Positions 8,425 through 16,105 of a DNA stretch of 64,000 nt are shown piece by piece (the stretch's first letter is position 1; the number at the start of each line of letters is the position of its first letter). The notes beneath the pieces were generated by a model, which saw only the letters and a list, made by a program, of their open reading frames with translations, was not told where the DNA came from and did no database searches. The stretch spans positions 434,001 through 498,000 of the forward strand of contig NZ_JABBPD010000007.1 of assembly GCF_012927445.1 (NCBI RefSeq), in the 5' to 3' direction. The DNA is from Rhodoferax sp. GTDB taxonomy: Bacteria; Pseudomonadota; Gammaproteobacteria; Burkholderiales; Burkholderiaceae_C. Both the position numbers and the translations under genes were made by a program.

Positions 8425-9000
8425 ATGCGTTTCTCTCTTCTGTCTGTCGCCGCTGCTGCCACCCTGCTGGCGGGTGCGACCCAAGTTCAAGCGGCCAACT
8501 ACGCCATTGATCCCAGCCACACGTTTGTGACGTTTGAGATTGGGCATTTCAGCACCTCCACCAACCGGGGTCGCTTTGACAAAAAAGAAGGCACCGTCCA
8601 GTTTGACCGCGCGGCTAAAACCGGCAAGGTCGAGATCGTGATTGACACCGCGTCCATCAACACCGGCACGGCACCGTTCAACAAGCACCTGCAAAGCGCT
8701 GAGCTGTTTGACTCGGCCAAGTTCCCTACTGCGACATTCGCCGCCGATAAATTCAGCTTCAGTGGTGACAAGGTGTCGGAAGTGACGGGCACCTTGACTC
8801 TGCTCGGCAAGACCCAGCCGGTGACGCTCAAGGCGAATAACTTCAATTGCTACGACAGCCCCATGGTCAAACGTGAAGTGTGCGGTGGCGATTTTGAAAC
8901 GACGATCGATCGCACCCAGTTCGGCATGAACTACGGCATCGATTGGGGCTTCCCCAAGAATGTGCGTCTGCTGATCCAGATCGAAGCCATCAAGCAGTAA
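8425..9000 (+). CDS. YceI family periplasmic protein (second copy)
   Basis: A 191-residue exported protein (MRFSLLSVAAAATLLAGATQ signal, cleavage after VQA). The mature protein shows the classic YceI signature YAIDPSHTFVTFEIGHF, followed by NRGRFDKKEG and the C-terminal DRTQFGMNYGI. Unlike the first copy it has two Cys residues near NCYDSPMVKREVC that could form a disulfide. TCTGGAGC precedes the ATG. Last gene of the cytochrome b561-YceI-YceI group and convergent with the TAXI-protein gene. Confidence 0.92.
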   Translation: MRFSLLSVAAAATLLAGATQVQAANYAIDPSHTFVTFEIGHFSTSTNRGRFDKKEGTVQFDRAAKTGKVEIVIDTASINTGTAPFNKHLQSAELFDSAKFPTATFAADKFSFSGDKVSEVTGTLTLLGKTQPVTLKANNFNCYDSPMVKREVCGGDFETTIDRTQFGMNYGIDWGFPKNVRLLIQIEAIKQ

Positions 9001-9029
9001 ATCCGTGCAGCTTGGCCAAATTGGCCGGC

Positions 9030-10088
9030 TTATTTGCACAGACCCAGAATCCGTTCCTGCTGCGAGCACAGCTTGGCTGGGCGTGCTTTCGTTAGCTGGC
9101 CCCGCATTGGTTCGCCAGCGATGCAGGAGCGGAGTTCACGCGCCGTTGCGGGAAAGTAAAACCAGCCGCGCCCGAGCTCGGGCAAAGCAAGGTCAACCTC
9201 GCGCCACTTCGGGTGTCCTTTTTCCTGCAAGGTCGAGAAGTTCTGGCAGAGCGAACGCGCAAACTGCCGCAGGTGGCGCTCGGTGTCCTTCAACTGGAAA
9301 TCGTAGGTGACCAGAAAAGCCTTGACCGCCACGCCGGGAAGGTCCGCCGTCAGCAGGTTGGGGTAATTGCTGGCCCGTACTGTCGCTGGAAAATAGGTCT
9401 TGAGCACCGCCTGACTAGAGGGGTGGCTAGGATCAAACTTGAGCAGTTTGATCAGTTTGCGGGACTCGGGTTTCATGTCGACGAGCAGTTTGGCCGGCTG
9501 GCCGGCGACAACGGCCACCACGTCAATCGACTTGTCCGTGACCAATTTGGCCAGTGCCTCTTCGTTTGACAGGTAGCTGGTGTTCGCGTCCGCCATGGGT
9601 TCGTCATACATCAGGCGGTAGAGCGTCGCCGAGGTCAGCGCGGTGCCGCTGCCTAACTCGCCGGCATTGATCTTCGCATTCTGGATCTCGTGGATGTAAT
9701 TTCGATCCGAGTCAGCGCGCACGATAAAGTAGATTTCCTCGTTATACAGCGGCATGATCACGCGCAGCGGCCGAATCATGGCGCCTGCCGCTGCATTGCC
9801 ATTCGCGGCCATGTCGAGGAATGACTGGTAGACGTCCGACTGCACCAACGCCAGTTTCATGCCCTGTTCGTAGCGGAGCCGTCGAACGTTTTCTGCCGAG
9901 CCGGCCGACGGCACGGACTCGAGCTGGATGTCGGCGGCAGGCGCGACATACTGGGCGAGATCACGCCCGATCTTGATATAGGTTCCCCGCTCGGACGCGG
10001 TCGCGATCTTGTATTCGACAGCAGCGATTGCCGCCGGACCCTGACACAGCATTGCTGCCAGCAGCGTGTATAAGACCATTTTTTTCAT
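9030..10088 (-). CDS. TAXI family TRAP-type solute-binding protein
   Basis: About 352 residues with a signal peptide (MKKMVLYTLLAAMLCQGPAA, cleavage near AIA). The mature start YKIATASERGTYIKIGRDLA and LGSGTALTSATL are characteristic of TAXI binding proteins of TRAP transporters. The C-terminal 60 residues, which follow the usual fold, hold four Cys (SLCQNF, RSCIAG, KLCSQQ, GLCK). No TRAP membrane genes are nearby, so it may serve a distant permease or a sensory role. The start is 1 bp after the stop of the zinc-ribbon gene, so the two are co-translated. Confidence 0.8.
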   Translation of the reverse strand: MKKMVLYTLLAAMLCQGPAAIAAVEYKIATASERGTYIKIGRDLAQYVAPAADIQLESVPSAGSAENVRRLRYEQGMKLALVQSDVYQSFLDMAANGNAAAGAMIRPLRVIMPLYNEEIYFIVRADSDRNYIHEIQNAKINAGELGSGTALTSATLYRLMYDEPMADANTSYLSNEEALAKLVTDKSIDVVAVVAGQPAKLLVDMKPESRKLIKLLKFDPSHPSSQAVLKTYFPATVRASNYPNLLTADLPGVAVKAFLVTYDFQLKDTERHLRQFARSLCQNFSTLQEKGHPKWREVDLALPELGRGWFYFPATARELRSCIAGEPMRGQLTKARPAKLCSQQERILGLCK

Positions 10089-10089
10089 G

Positions 10090-10839
10090 CTATTGCTCCT
10101 CGTTTTTTGAACTTGAACTGCAGATACCGAGCGCTGCGACGCTGTCCGGGCATTCCTTGAGTAACGTTGGCTCTCGGCGCTTGATAGCGGTCGCTTGGTT
10201 CGCCGCGGATGTCCGCACACTCAGCATGGCGCCAGCCGCCGCTGGCGCAGGCGACTCCGGTTCGGTGGAGGTGGCCGTGACGGCTGCGGGTTTGGGCGTC
10301 GTGTCTGGGCGCGCTGGCGCTTCTTCCACCAGCGTCGCTACCGGTGGCGGTGGGACGGTGGTCGCCATCGGGAGGCCGGACACGCGTGGGGCAAACGGTA
10401 TGACGCCTTGTGTCTTCGTGAACTCAGCCGACTGCTCGGAGTAGTACTCACCCGACATCACAATTGCCACGAACAAGAGCGTCAGTGCGGCCAACTGCAA
10501 GGTGCGTCGCGACAGCCTCGCCGGCTTGTTCTGCGTTGCGGCGACGACCTGTCCCGGTGGAAGATTGGCGGGCTCCGCCTCATTGAGCGCTGGCACGGCG
10601 GCGTTGCGCCCGGATGCTGCCGGCAGGGTGAAGCTCGCGCCGCATTTATGGCAGCCTTTTTCGGTTCGTTTGTTGAGCGCACCACATCGGTCGCAGGGCT
10701 GCAGGTGCAGCTCCGAGCCACAGTTATTGCAGAAGCTGGCCCCAGCTGGATTGAGATGGTTGCAGAAAAGGCACTGAAGATAGGGTAGCGGCGACATCTC
10801 GAACATGTGACCTGGTTGGGTAGGCAAAGGCGCGTTCAT
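10090..10839 (-). CDS. Zinc-ribbon membrane protein of unknown function
   Basis: A 249-residue protein starting MNAPLPTQPGHMFEM. Residues 20-65 contain four CxxC knuckles (CLFC, CNNC, CDRC, CHKC) forming a double zinc ribbon. A single membrane helix follows near residues 135-155 (LQLAALTLLFVAIVMSGEYY), then a Pro/Ala-rich stretch and a short Cys-containing tail. This gives a cytoplasmic metal-binding head and a periplasmic tail. Function unknown; tight coupling to the TAXI gene suggests a joint role. A longer frame from 10932 has no support. Confidence 0.65.
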   Translation of the reverse strand: MNAPLPTQPGHMFEMSPLPYLQCLFCNHLNPAGASFCNNCGSELHLQPCDRCGALNKRTEKGCHKCGASFTLPAASGRNAAVPALNEAEPANLPPGQVVAATQNKPARLSRRTLQLAALTLLFVAIVMSGEYYSEQSAEFTKTQGVIPFAPRVSGLPMATTVPPPPVATLVEEAPARPDTTPKPAAVTATSTEPESPAPAAAGAMLSVRTSAANQATAIKRREPTLLKECPDSVAALGICSSSSKNEEQ

Positions 10840-11056
10840 GCCATGGTGAATCCTGATCAGCAAGTCCCGCGTCAGGACTGAATGAGCGCAACGGTTTCTT
10901 CGGTATCCAGACGGCAAAAACGGGGGTACCAATGTTGATCGTGCCGCCGCTCAACATATTCCCGAGTGCTTGATTTAATCCAGAGGTTGGCGCCTGGTAC
11001 TTGCGAAAACTCAAAAAGAAGCAAACCCGAGACCCCGTTGATCGGGTGCGCGCCAA

Positions 11057-11097
11057 CAAAAAACACCCGCTGACGCCAGCGCGTCAAGCGGGTGTTT
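11057..11097 (-). terminator. Rho-independent terminator for the mmsA operon
   Basis: Arms AACACCCGCTGACGC (11062-11076) and GCGTCAAGCGGGTGTT (11081-11096) pair with one bulged base around a CAGC loop. Read on the minus strand, the stem is followed by a run of T. It lies 17 bp past the mmsA stop. Confidence 0.8.
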
Positions 11098-11113
11098 CAG
11101 GGTGCGAGTCGGG

Positions 11114-12619
11114 TTAACGGTTGCTCGGAAAACTAAACGCGGTTCCCTCCCGCACCCCGGCCGAGGGCCAACGCTGGGTGATGGTTTTACGCTTGGTGTA
11201 AAAGCGCACGGCGTCCGGACCGTAAGCGCCAAGGTCACCAAACAGCGAGCGCTTCCAGCCGCCAAACGAGTGGTAGGCCACCGGTACCGGCAGCGGTACG
11301 TTCACGCCCACCATGCCGACCAGAATGTTATCGCTGAAGTAGCGCGCGGCTTCGCCGTCGCGGGTGAAGATGCAGGTGCCGTTGCCGTACTCGTGGGCGT
11401 CAATCAAGTCCATCGCTTCCTGCAGGGTGTTGACCCGCATCACCCCCAGCACCGGGCCAAAGATTTCTTCCTGGTAAATCGTCATGCCCGGTTTGACATG
11501 GTCGAACAGACAGGCGCCCAGGAAGTAACCACGTTCATGGCCGGGCACCGTGATGGAGCGACCATCGACCACCAGCGTGGCACCCTCGGCCACGCCTTGA
11601 TCGACAAAGCCTTTGACCTTGTCGAAGTGCACTTGGGTCACCAGTGGGCCCATGTCATTGCTGGCATCGGTGCCGGGGCCCACTTTCATCTTGGCAATTT
11701 CGACCCGCAGGCCGGCCACCACCGCGTCGGCAACGGCATCACCCACCGCCACCACCAGCGGAATCGCCATGCAGCGCTCGCCGCACGAGCCGTAAGCCGC
11801 GCCCATCAAGGCGCTCACGGCGTTGGCGACGTCGGCATCGGGCATCACCACGGCGTGGTTCTTGGCCCCGCCCAGCGCCTGCACGCGCTTGCCATTGGCA
11901 CAGCCGGTGGCATAAATGGTTTCGGCAATCGGGGTCGAGCCGACAAAGCTGATGGCCTGCACGCGCTTGTCCGCCAGCAGCGTGTCCACCGCCTCCTTGT
12001 CGCCATTCACCACGTTGAGGACACCCGGTGGCAGGCCGGCCTGCAACGCCAGTTGCGCCACCAGCAGCGCACTGCTGGGGTCGCGCTCGGACGGTTTCAG
12101 CACAAAGGTGTTGCCGCAGGCGATGGCCATCGGCCACATCCACAGCGGCACCATGACCGGGAAGTTGAACGGCGTGATGCCGGCCGTGACGCCCAAGGGT
12201 TGAAACTCGCTCCACGAGTCCACCCCGGTGCCGACGTTTTTGCTGTGCTCGCCCTTGAGCAACTCCGGCGCGTAGCTGGCGTACTCGACGTTTTCAATGC
12301 CGCGTTGCAACTCGCCCATGGCGTCGCCCACCACCTTGCCGTGTTCGGCGGTGAGCAGGGCGCAGATTTGTTCGGCGTTTTCTTCCAATAAAACTTTGAG
12401 CCGGCTCATGACCCGCGCCCGCTTGAGCGGCGGGGTGGCGCGCCAGGCCGGGTAGGCGGCGTGGGCGCTGGCAATGGCTTGCTCGACTGTGGCCTTGTCG
12501 GCCAGCAGCAGGCGCTTTTCAGCCTGGCCGGTGGCCGGGTTGAAGACGTCTTGTGAACGGCTGCCGCCGGCGACCAGCTGGCCGTCAATCAGGTGTTGAA
12601 TCAGGGGAAGGTTTTGCAT
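11114..12619 (-). CDS. mmsA: Methylmalonate-semialdehyde dehydrogenase (CoA-acylating)
   Basis: A 501-residue aldehyde dehydrogenase from ATG at 12619 (MQNLPLIQHLIDGQLVAGG). The catalytic cysteine is in GSCGERCMAI near residue 285, with the MmsA-type context where the usual general-base Glu motif is absent. FNFPVMVPLWMWP and FVGSTPIAE form the NAD site. The enzyme turns methylmalonate or malonate semialdehyde into propionyl- or acetyl-CoA. It is 13 bp downstream of an omega-amino acid:pyruvate aminotransferase, which produces such semialdehydes from beta-alanine or beta-aminoisobutyrate; the pair forms a two-step catabolic route. Confidence 0.93.
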   Translation of the reverse strand: MQNLPLIQHLIDGQLVAGGSRSQDVFNPATGQAEKRLLLADKATVEQAIASAHAAYPAWRATPPLKRARVMSRLKVLLEENAEQICALLTAEHGKVVGDAMGELQRGIENVEYASYAPELLKGEHSKNVGTGVDSWSEFQPLGVTAGITPFNFPVMVPLWMWPMAIACGNTFVLKPSERDPSSALLVAQLALQAGLPPGVLNVVNGDKEAVDTLLADKRVQAISFVGSTPIAETIYATGCANGKRVQALGGAKNHAVVMPDADVANAVSALMGAAYGSCGERCMAIPLVVAVGDAVADAVVAGLRVEIAKMKVGPGTDASNDMGPLVTQVHFDKVKGFVDQGVAEGATLVVDGRSITVPGHERGYFLGACLFDHVKPGMTIYQEEIFGPVLGVMRVNTLQEAMDLIDAHEYGNGTCIFTRDGEAARYFSDNILVGMVGVNVPLPVPVAYHSFGGWKRSLFGDLGAYGPDAVRFYTKRKTITQRWPSAGVREGTAFSFPSNR

Positions 12620-12632
12620 AGAGGGCGTGAGT

Positions 12633-13982
12633 TCAGGCGGTTTGGTTGATGGACTCGCCCAGCGCATTGATCAGGCTGTCGATCTGCGCCGGGGTGGAGA
12701 TGAAGGGCGGTGCCAACTGGATGGTGTCGCCGCCGTAGCGCACGTAAAAACCCTTGTCCAACATGGCCATGGCGATCTCAAAGGGCCGGCGCGCCGGCTC
12801 ACCCGGCGCGGCATCGATGGTGATGCCGGCGGCCAGGCCGTAGTTGCGGATGTCGGTGATGTGCTTGGTGCCCTTGAGGTTGTGCACCGCGCCTTCGAAA
12901 TACGGCGCCATCGCTTTCACCTGTCCCACCATGTTCTCCTTCTCCAGCAAGTCCAGCGTCGCCAGGCCGACGGCGCAGGCGACTGGGTGCGCCGAGTAGG
13001 TGTAGCCGTGCGCGAATTCGAGCATGTAGTCAGGCCCGCCCTGCGCCATGAAGGTGTCGTAGATGTCTTTTTTGACCAGCACGGCGCCCAGCGGTTGCGA
13101 GCCGTTGGTGATCTGCTTGGCCACATTCATGATGTCGGGCGTGACGCCAAAGGCCTCGGCGCCGGTCCAGGCACCGCAGCGGCCAAAGCCGGTGATCACT
13201 TCGTCAAAAATCAGCAAAATATTGTTGGCCGTGCAGATGTCGCGCAGGCGCTGCAGGTAGCCCTGCGGCGGGATCACCACGCCGGCCGAACCGGAAAACG
13301 GCTCGACGATGACCGCCGCAATGTTGCTGGCGTCATGCAGCGTGATGAGGCGCAGCAGGTCGTCGGCCAGCTCGGCGCCCTGGCTCGGCATGCCGCGCGA
13401 AAAAGCGTTGCTCGCCAGTTGCGTGTGCGGCAGGTGGTCGGCGGCGATGCCCTGGCCGAACATCTTGCGGTTGGCCGCGATGCCACCGACCGAGATGCCG
13501 CCAAAGTTGACGCCGTGGTAGCCCTTTTCGCGTCCGATCAGCAGCGTTTTGCTGGCCTGCCCCTTGGTGCGCCAGTAGGCGCGCGCCATCTTGAGCGAGG
13601 TGTCAGCCGACTCGGAACCGGAACCGGTGAAGAACACATGGTCCAGCCCGGTGGGCGTCAACTCTTTCAACTTGTTGGCCAGCGCGAACGACAGCGGGTG
13701 GCCAAACTGGAAGGCAGGCGAATAGTCCAGCGTCGCCATCTGGCGCGTCACCGCTTCGGTAATCTCCGTGCGGCCATGGCCCAAGCCGCTGCACCACAGG
13801 CCGGACAGACCGTCAAAAATCTGTTTGCCGTGCTGGTCGGTGTAGTAGCAGCCCTTGGCACTCACCATCATGCGCGGGTTGGCCTTGAAGTTTCGGTTGC
13901 CGGTGTAGGGCATCCAATGCGCCTCTAACCAGGCGGCATCCGTGCGGAGGGGGGCGAGGGCGTTGGCTTCGGTCATGTTCAT
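12633..13982 (-). CDS. Omega-amino acid (beta-alanine):pyruvate aminotransferase
   Basis: A 449-residue class III PLP aminotransferase. The PLP aspartate is in LLIFDEVITGFGR and the Schiff-base lysine in MNVAKQITNG near residue 290. WMPYTGNRNF near the N-terminus is typical of beta-alanine:pyruvate aminotransferases. It feeds a semialdehyde to MmsA encoded just downstream. Translation may start at either of two in-frame ATGs (13982 or 13976). The divergent LysR gene 91 bp away is the likely regulator. Confidence 0.92.
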   Translation of the reverse strand: MNMTEANALAPLRTDAAWLEAHWMPYTGNRNFKANPRMMVSAKGCYYTDQHGKQIFDGLSGLWCSGLGHGRTEITEAVTRQMATLDYSPAFQFGHPLSFALANKLKELTPTGLDHVFFTGSGSESADTSLKMARAYWRTKGQASKTLLIGREKGYHGVNFGGISVGGIAANRKMFGQGIAADHLPHTQLASNAFSRGMPSQGAELADDLLRLITLHDASNIAAVIVEPFSGSAGVVIPPQGYLQRLRDICTANNILLIFDEVITGFGRCGAWTGAEAFGVTPDIMNVAKQITNGSQPLGAVLVKKDIYDTFMAQGGPDYMLEFAHGYTYSAHPVACAVGLATLDLLEKENMVGQVKAMAPYFEGAVHNLKGTKHITDIRNYGLAAGITIDAAPGEPARRPFEIAMAMLDKGFYVRYGGDTIQLAPPFISTPAQIDSLINALGESINQTA

Positions 13983-14073
13983 GGCGGTTCCAGAATGAAG
14001 GGGTGAATGGGCGATTCTGATTGGCTCTGTTACTCTTATAAATGTATAAATATCACTATTAAGTTATCAATTT
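13983..14073. promoter_or_regulatory. Divergent promoter region of aminotransferase operon and LysR gene
   Basis: A 91-bp AT-rich gap (TATAAATGTATAAATATC at its centre, 14037-14054) between divergently transcribed genes. This is the usual place for a LysR operator controlling both sides. No individual site can be fixed with confidence. Confidence 0.45.
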
Positions 14074-15012
14074 ATGAAAGTAAAGCGTCATGCCGCCTTG
14101 GGTCAGGTGAGCGACATGGACATTCGCTTGCTGCGGGTGTTTAAAAGTGTGGTCGAGTGCGGCGGCATGGCGGCGGCTGAGTTGGAGTTGAACATTGGCA
14201 TCTCCACCGTCAGCCGCCATATCAAGGACCTGGAAACCCGGCTCGGGCTGACCCTGTGTCGCCGGGGCCGGGCCGGTTTTGCCCTGACGACCGAGGGCCA
14301 ACAGATATATGCCGAGACCTTGCGTCTGCTGGCCGGGGCCGATGCCTTTCGCAGCCGTGTGGACGAGATTCACCAACGTATGGGCGGGCAGCTCAATATT
14401 GCGGTGTTTGACAAAACCGCCAGCAACCCGGCCGCGCATCTGGGCGAAGCCATCGCGCTGTTTTCCGAGCGGGCGCCCGATGTGAGTCTGCACTTGCATG
14501 TGGCGCCCCTCAACGCGATTGAACGCGGGGTGATGGACGGGCAGTTTCAGGTCGGGGTGATTCCGGGCCATCGCAGCTCGGATTCTCTGGCTTACGACGA
14601 ACTGTTCAGCGAGACCATGTTCTTGTACTGTGGCGCGCAGCATGGTCTGTTCCAGGCCGCGCCGCGGGCGATGACCTGGGACGAGTTGCGTACGCAGCCT
14701 TTCGCTGGCCTGGGCTACCACTCGCCCAATATGGAAATCAGCCAGCAGGTGCGCCTGACACGCCAGGCCACCGGCTACGACCAGGAGTCGATTGCCACGC
14801 TGATTCTGTCCGGCAAGTACCTGGGATTTTTGCCTGACCATTACGCACAAGCCTTTGTGCGCAGCGGCCAGATGCGCGCCATCCAGCCGGACTTGTTTCG
14901 CTACGCCTGCAGTTTTTTCAGCATCGTGCGGCGCTCGCCGTTGCCGTCCCGGGTGACCCGCGCGTTTCAGGATTGCCTGCTGAAAGCGCATGCAGCGGCG
15001 ACTTTCGATTGA
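14074..15012 (+). CDS. LysR family transcriptional regulator
   Basis: A 312-residue LysR protein. The DNA-binding helix-turn-helix is at residues 16-75 (DMDIRLLRVFKSVVECGG, GISTVSRHIKDLETRLG). The rest is the effector-binding domain (GQLNIAVFDKTASNPAAHL onwards). Translation may start at ATG 14074 or at an internal ATG 14116. Its position divergent to the aminotransferase-mmsA operon suggests it controls that pathway; the ligand could be beta-alanine or a related amine, which is inference. Confidence 0.9.
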   Translation: MKVKRHAALGQVSDMDIRLLRVFKSVVECGGMAAAELELNIGISTVSRHIKDLETRLGLTLCRRGRAGFALTTEGQQIYAETLRLLAGADAFRSRVDEIHQRMGGQLNIAVFDKTASNPAAHLGEAIALFSERAPDVSLHLHVAPLNAIERGVMDGQFQVGVIPGHRSSDSLAYDELFSETMFLYCGAQHGLFQAAPRAMTWDELRTQPFAGLGYHSPNMEISQQVRLTRQATGYDQESIATLILSGKYLGFLPDHYAQAFVRSGQMRAIQPDLFRYACSFFSIVRRSPLPSRVTRAFQDCLLKAHAAATFD

Positions 15013-15063
15013 TTTCAGCACCGTTGTTGTTGTCCCGAGGGATGGGCCGGGAAAACCCTGGGC

Positions 15064-15094
15064 TATACTTTTAAAGTAACTGACTAGCCAGTCA
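15064..15094 (+). promoter_or_regulatory. Candidate promoter with TetR-type palindrome
   Basis: TATACT at 15064-15069 could be a -10 element. Just downstream, TGACT-AGCC-AGTCA (15081-15094) is an inverted repeat like the operators of TetR repressors. It sits 22 bp before the HlyD gene. The E. coli ybh exporter is controlled by a TetR regulator, but none is encoded next to this operon. Confidence 0.5.
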
Positions 15095-15115
15095 ATAACA
15101 TCGATAAAAACCACC

Positions 15116-16099
15116 ATGACGCGCACCCTCTCCACCAAGCAGAAGCTCTTTATCGTGATCGTGCTGCTGGCCGCCCTCGGCGCCGGCTTGGCCGCCTGGT
15201 TGCTGCGGGCGCCCGAGCTGGCGACCGGCATTGCGTTCGGCAATGGGCGGCTGGAGGCGCTTGAAGTCGATGTGGCGACCAAGATCGCGGGCCGGCTGGC
15301 CAGCCTGACGCCGCGCGAAGGTGAACGGGTGGAAAAAGGGCAGGTGGTGGCCACGCTGGATGCCGAGGACATCGCCGCGCAATTGCGTGCCGCCGAGGCG
15401 CAAGTGCGCCAAGCACAGGAAATGACGCGCGAGGCCAAGGAAGGCGTGCGCCGGGCCGGGACTGATGTGACGCTGGCGCTCAAAACAATGCAACGCTCGC
15501 AGGAACTGGTGCAAAAAGGCTTCATCACCGGCGACAAGTTGGACCGCGACCGCAGTGCGCAACAAAGCGCCGAGTCCGGCCTGGCCGCGGCACGCGTGCG
15601 GGTGGCCGAGTCCGATGCGGCGGTAGAAGCGGCAGTGGCCAGGGGCCAGAGCCTGAGCGCCACGGTCAATGACACCGCGCTCAAGGCGCCGATCAGCGGG
15701 CGTGTGCTCTACCGTTTGGCCGAACCGGGCGAAGTGGTGGGCGCCGGCGGCAAGGTGCTGACGCTGCTCGACCTGTCCGACGTCTACATGACCATTTTTC
15801 TGCCCACCGCCGAGGCCGGCAAGGTCCGGATCGGCAGCGCGGCGCGCATTGTGCTCGATGCGCTGCCGGACCAAGTGCTGCCGGCCACGGTCAGCTTCGT
15901 GGCGCCACGGGCCCAGTTCACACCGAAAGAGGTGGAAACGCGCAGTGAGCGCGAGAAGCTGATGTTCCGCGTCAAGGTCAAGGTGGATGCCGCCTGGCTG
16001 GTGCAGCATCAGGACATCACCAAAGGCGGCATGCCGGGCATGGCCTATGTGCGCACCGATGGCGGCCAGGAGTGGCCGGCCAAGCTGCAGACGCGGTAG
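15116..16099 (+). CDS. HlyD-family membrane fusion protein (YhiI-like)
   Basis: A 327-residue periplasmic adaptor. One N-terminal membrane anchor (residues 10-28, LFIVIVLLAALGAGLAAWLL) is followed by a split lipoyl domain (VATKIAGRLASLTPREGERV and LKAPISGRVLYRLAEPGEVV) around an alpha-helical hairpin rich in Gln and Glu. Such proteins bridge an inner-membrane ABC exporter and an outer-membrane channel. First gene of a three-gene operon matching yhiI-rbbA-yhhJ of E. coli; the next gene starts 6 bp after its stop. Confidence 0.9.
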   Translation: MTRTLSTKQKLFIVIVLLAALGAGLAAWLLRAPELATGIAFGNGRLEALEVDVATKIAGRLASLTPREGERVEKGQVVATLDAEDIAAQLRAAEAQVRQAQEMTREAKEGVRRAGTDVTLALKTMQRSQELVQKGFITGDKLDRDRSAQQSAESGLAAARVRVAESDAAVEAAVARGQSLSATVNDTALKAPISGRVLYRLAEPGEVVGAGGKVLTLLDLSDVYMTIFLPTAEAGKVRIGSAARIVLDALPDQVLPATVSFVAPRAQFTPKEVETRSEREKLMFRVKVKVDAAWLVQHQDITKGGMPGMAYVRTDGGQEWPAKLQTR

Positions 16100-16105
16100 T
16101 CCGCC

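Noticed and set aside
11102..12391. Long open frame antisense to mmsA (429 codons)
   Set aside because: Its His/Arg/Gly-rich translation has no family features, and the other strand encodes a full-length MmsA. High GC content opens such frames.
12627..13928. Long open frame antisense to the aminotransferase gene (433 codons)
   Set aside because: Same reason: arginine- and valine-rich shadow of a well-supported gene.
14059..15684. 541-codon minus-strand open frame over the LysR and HlyD genes
   Set aside because: It spans two recognised plus-strand genes and their promoter and has no domain match.
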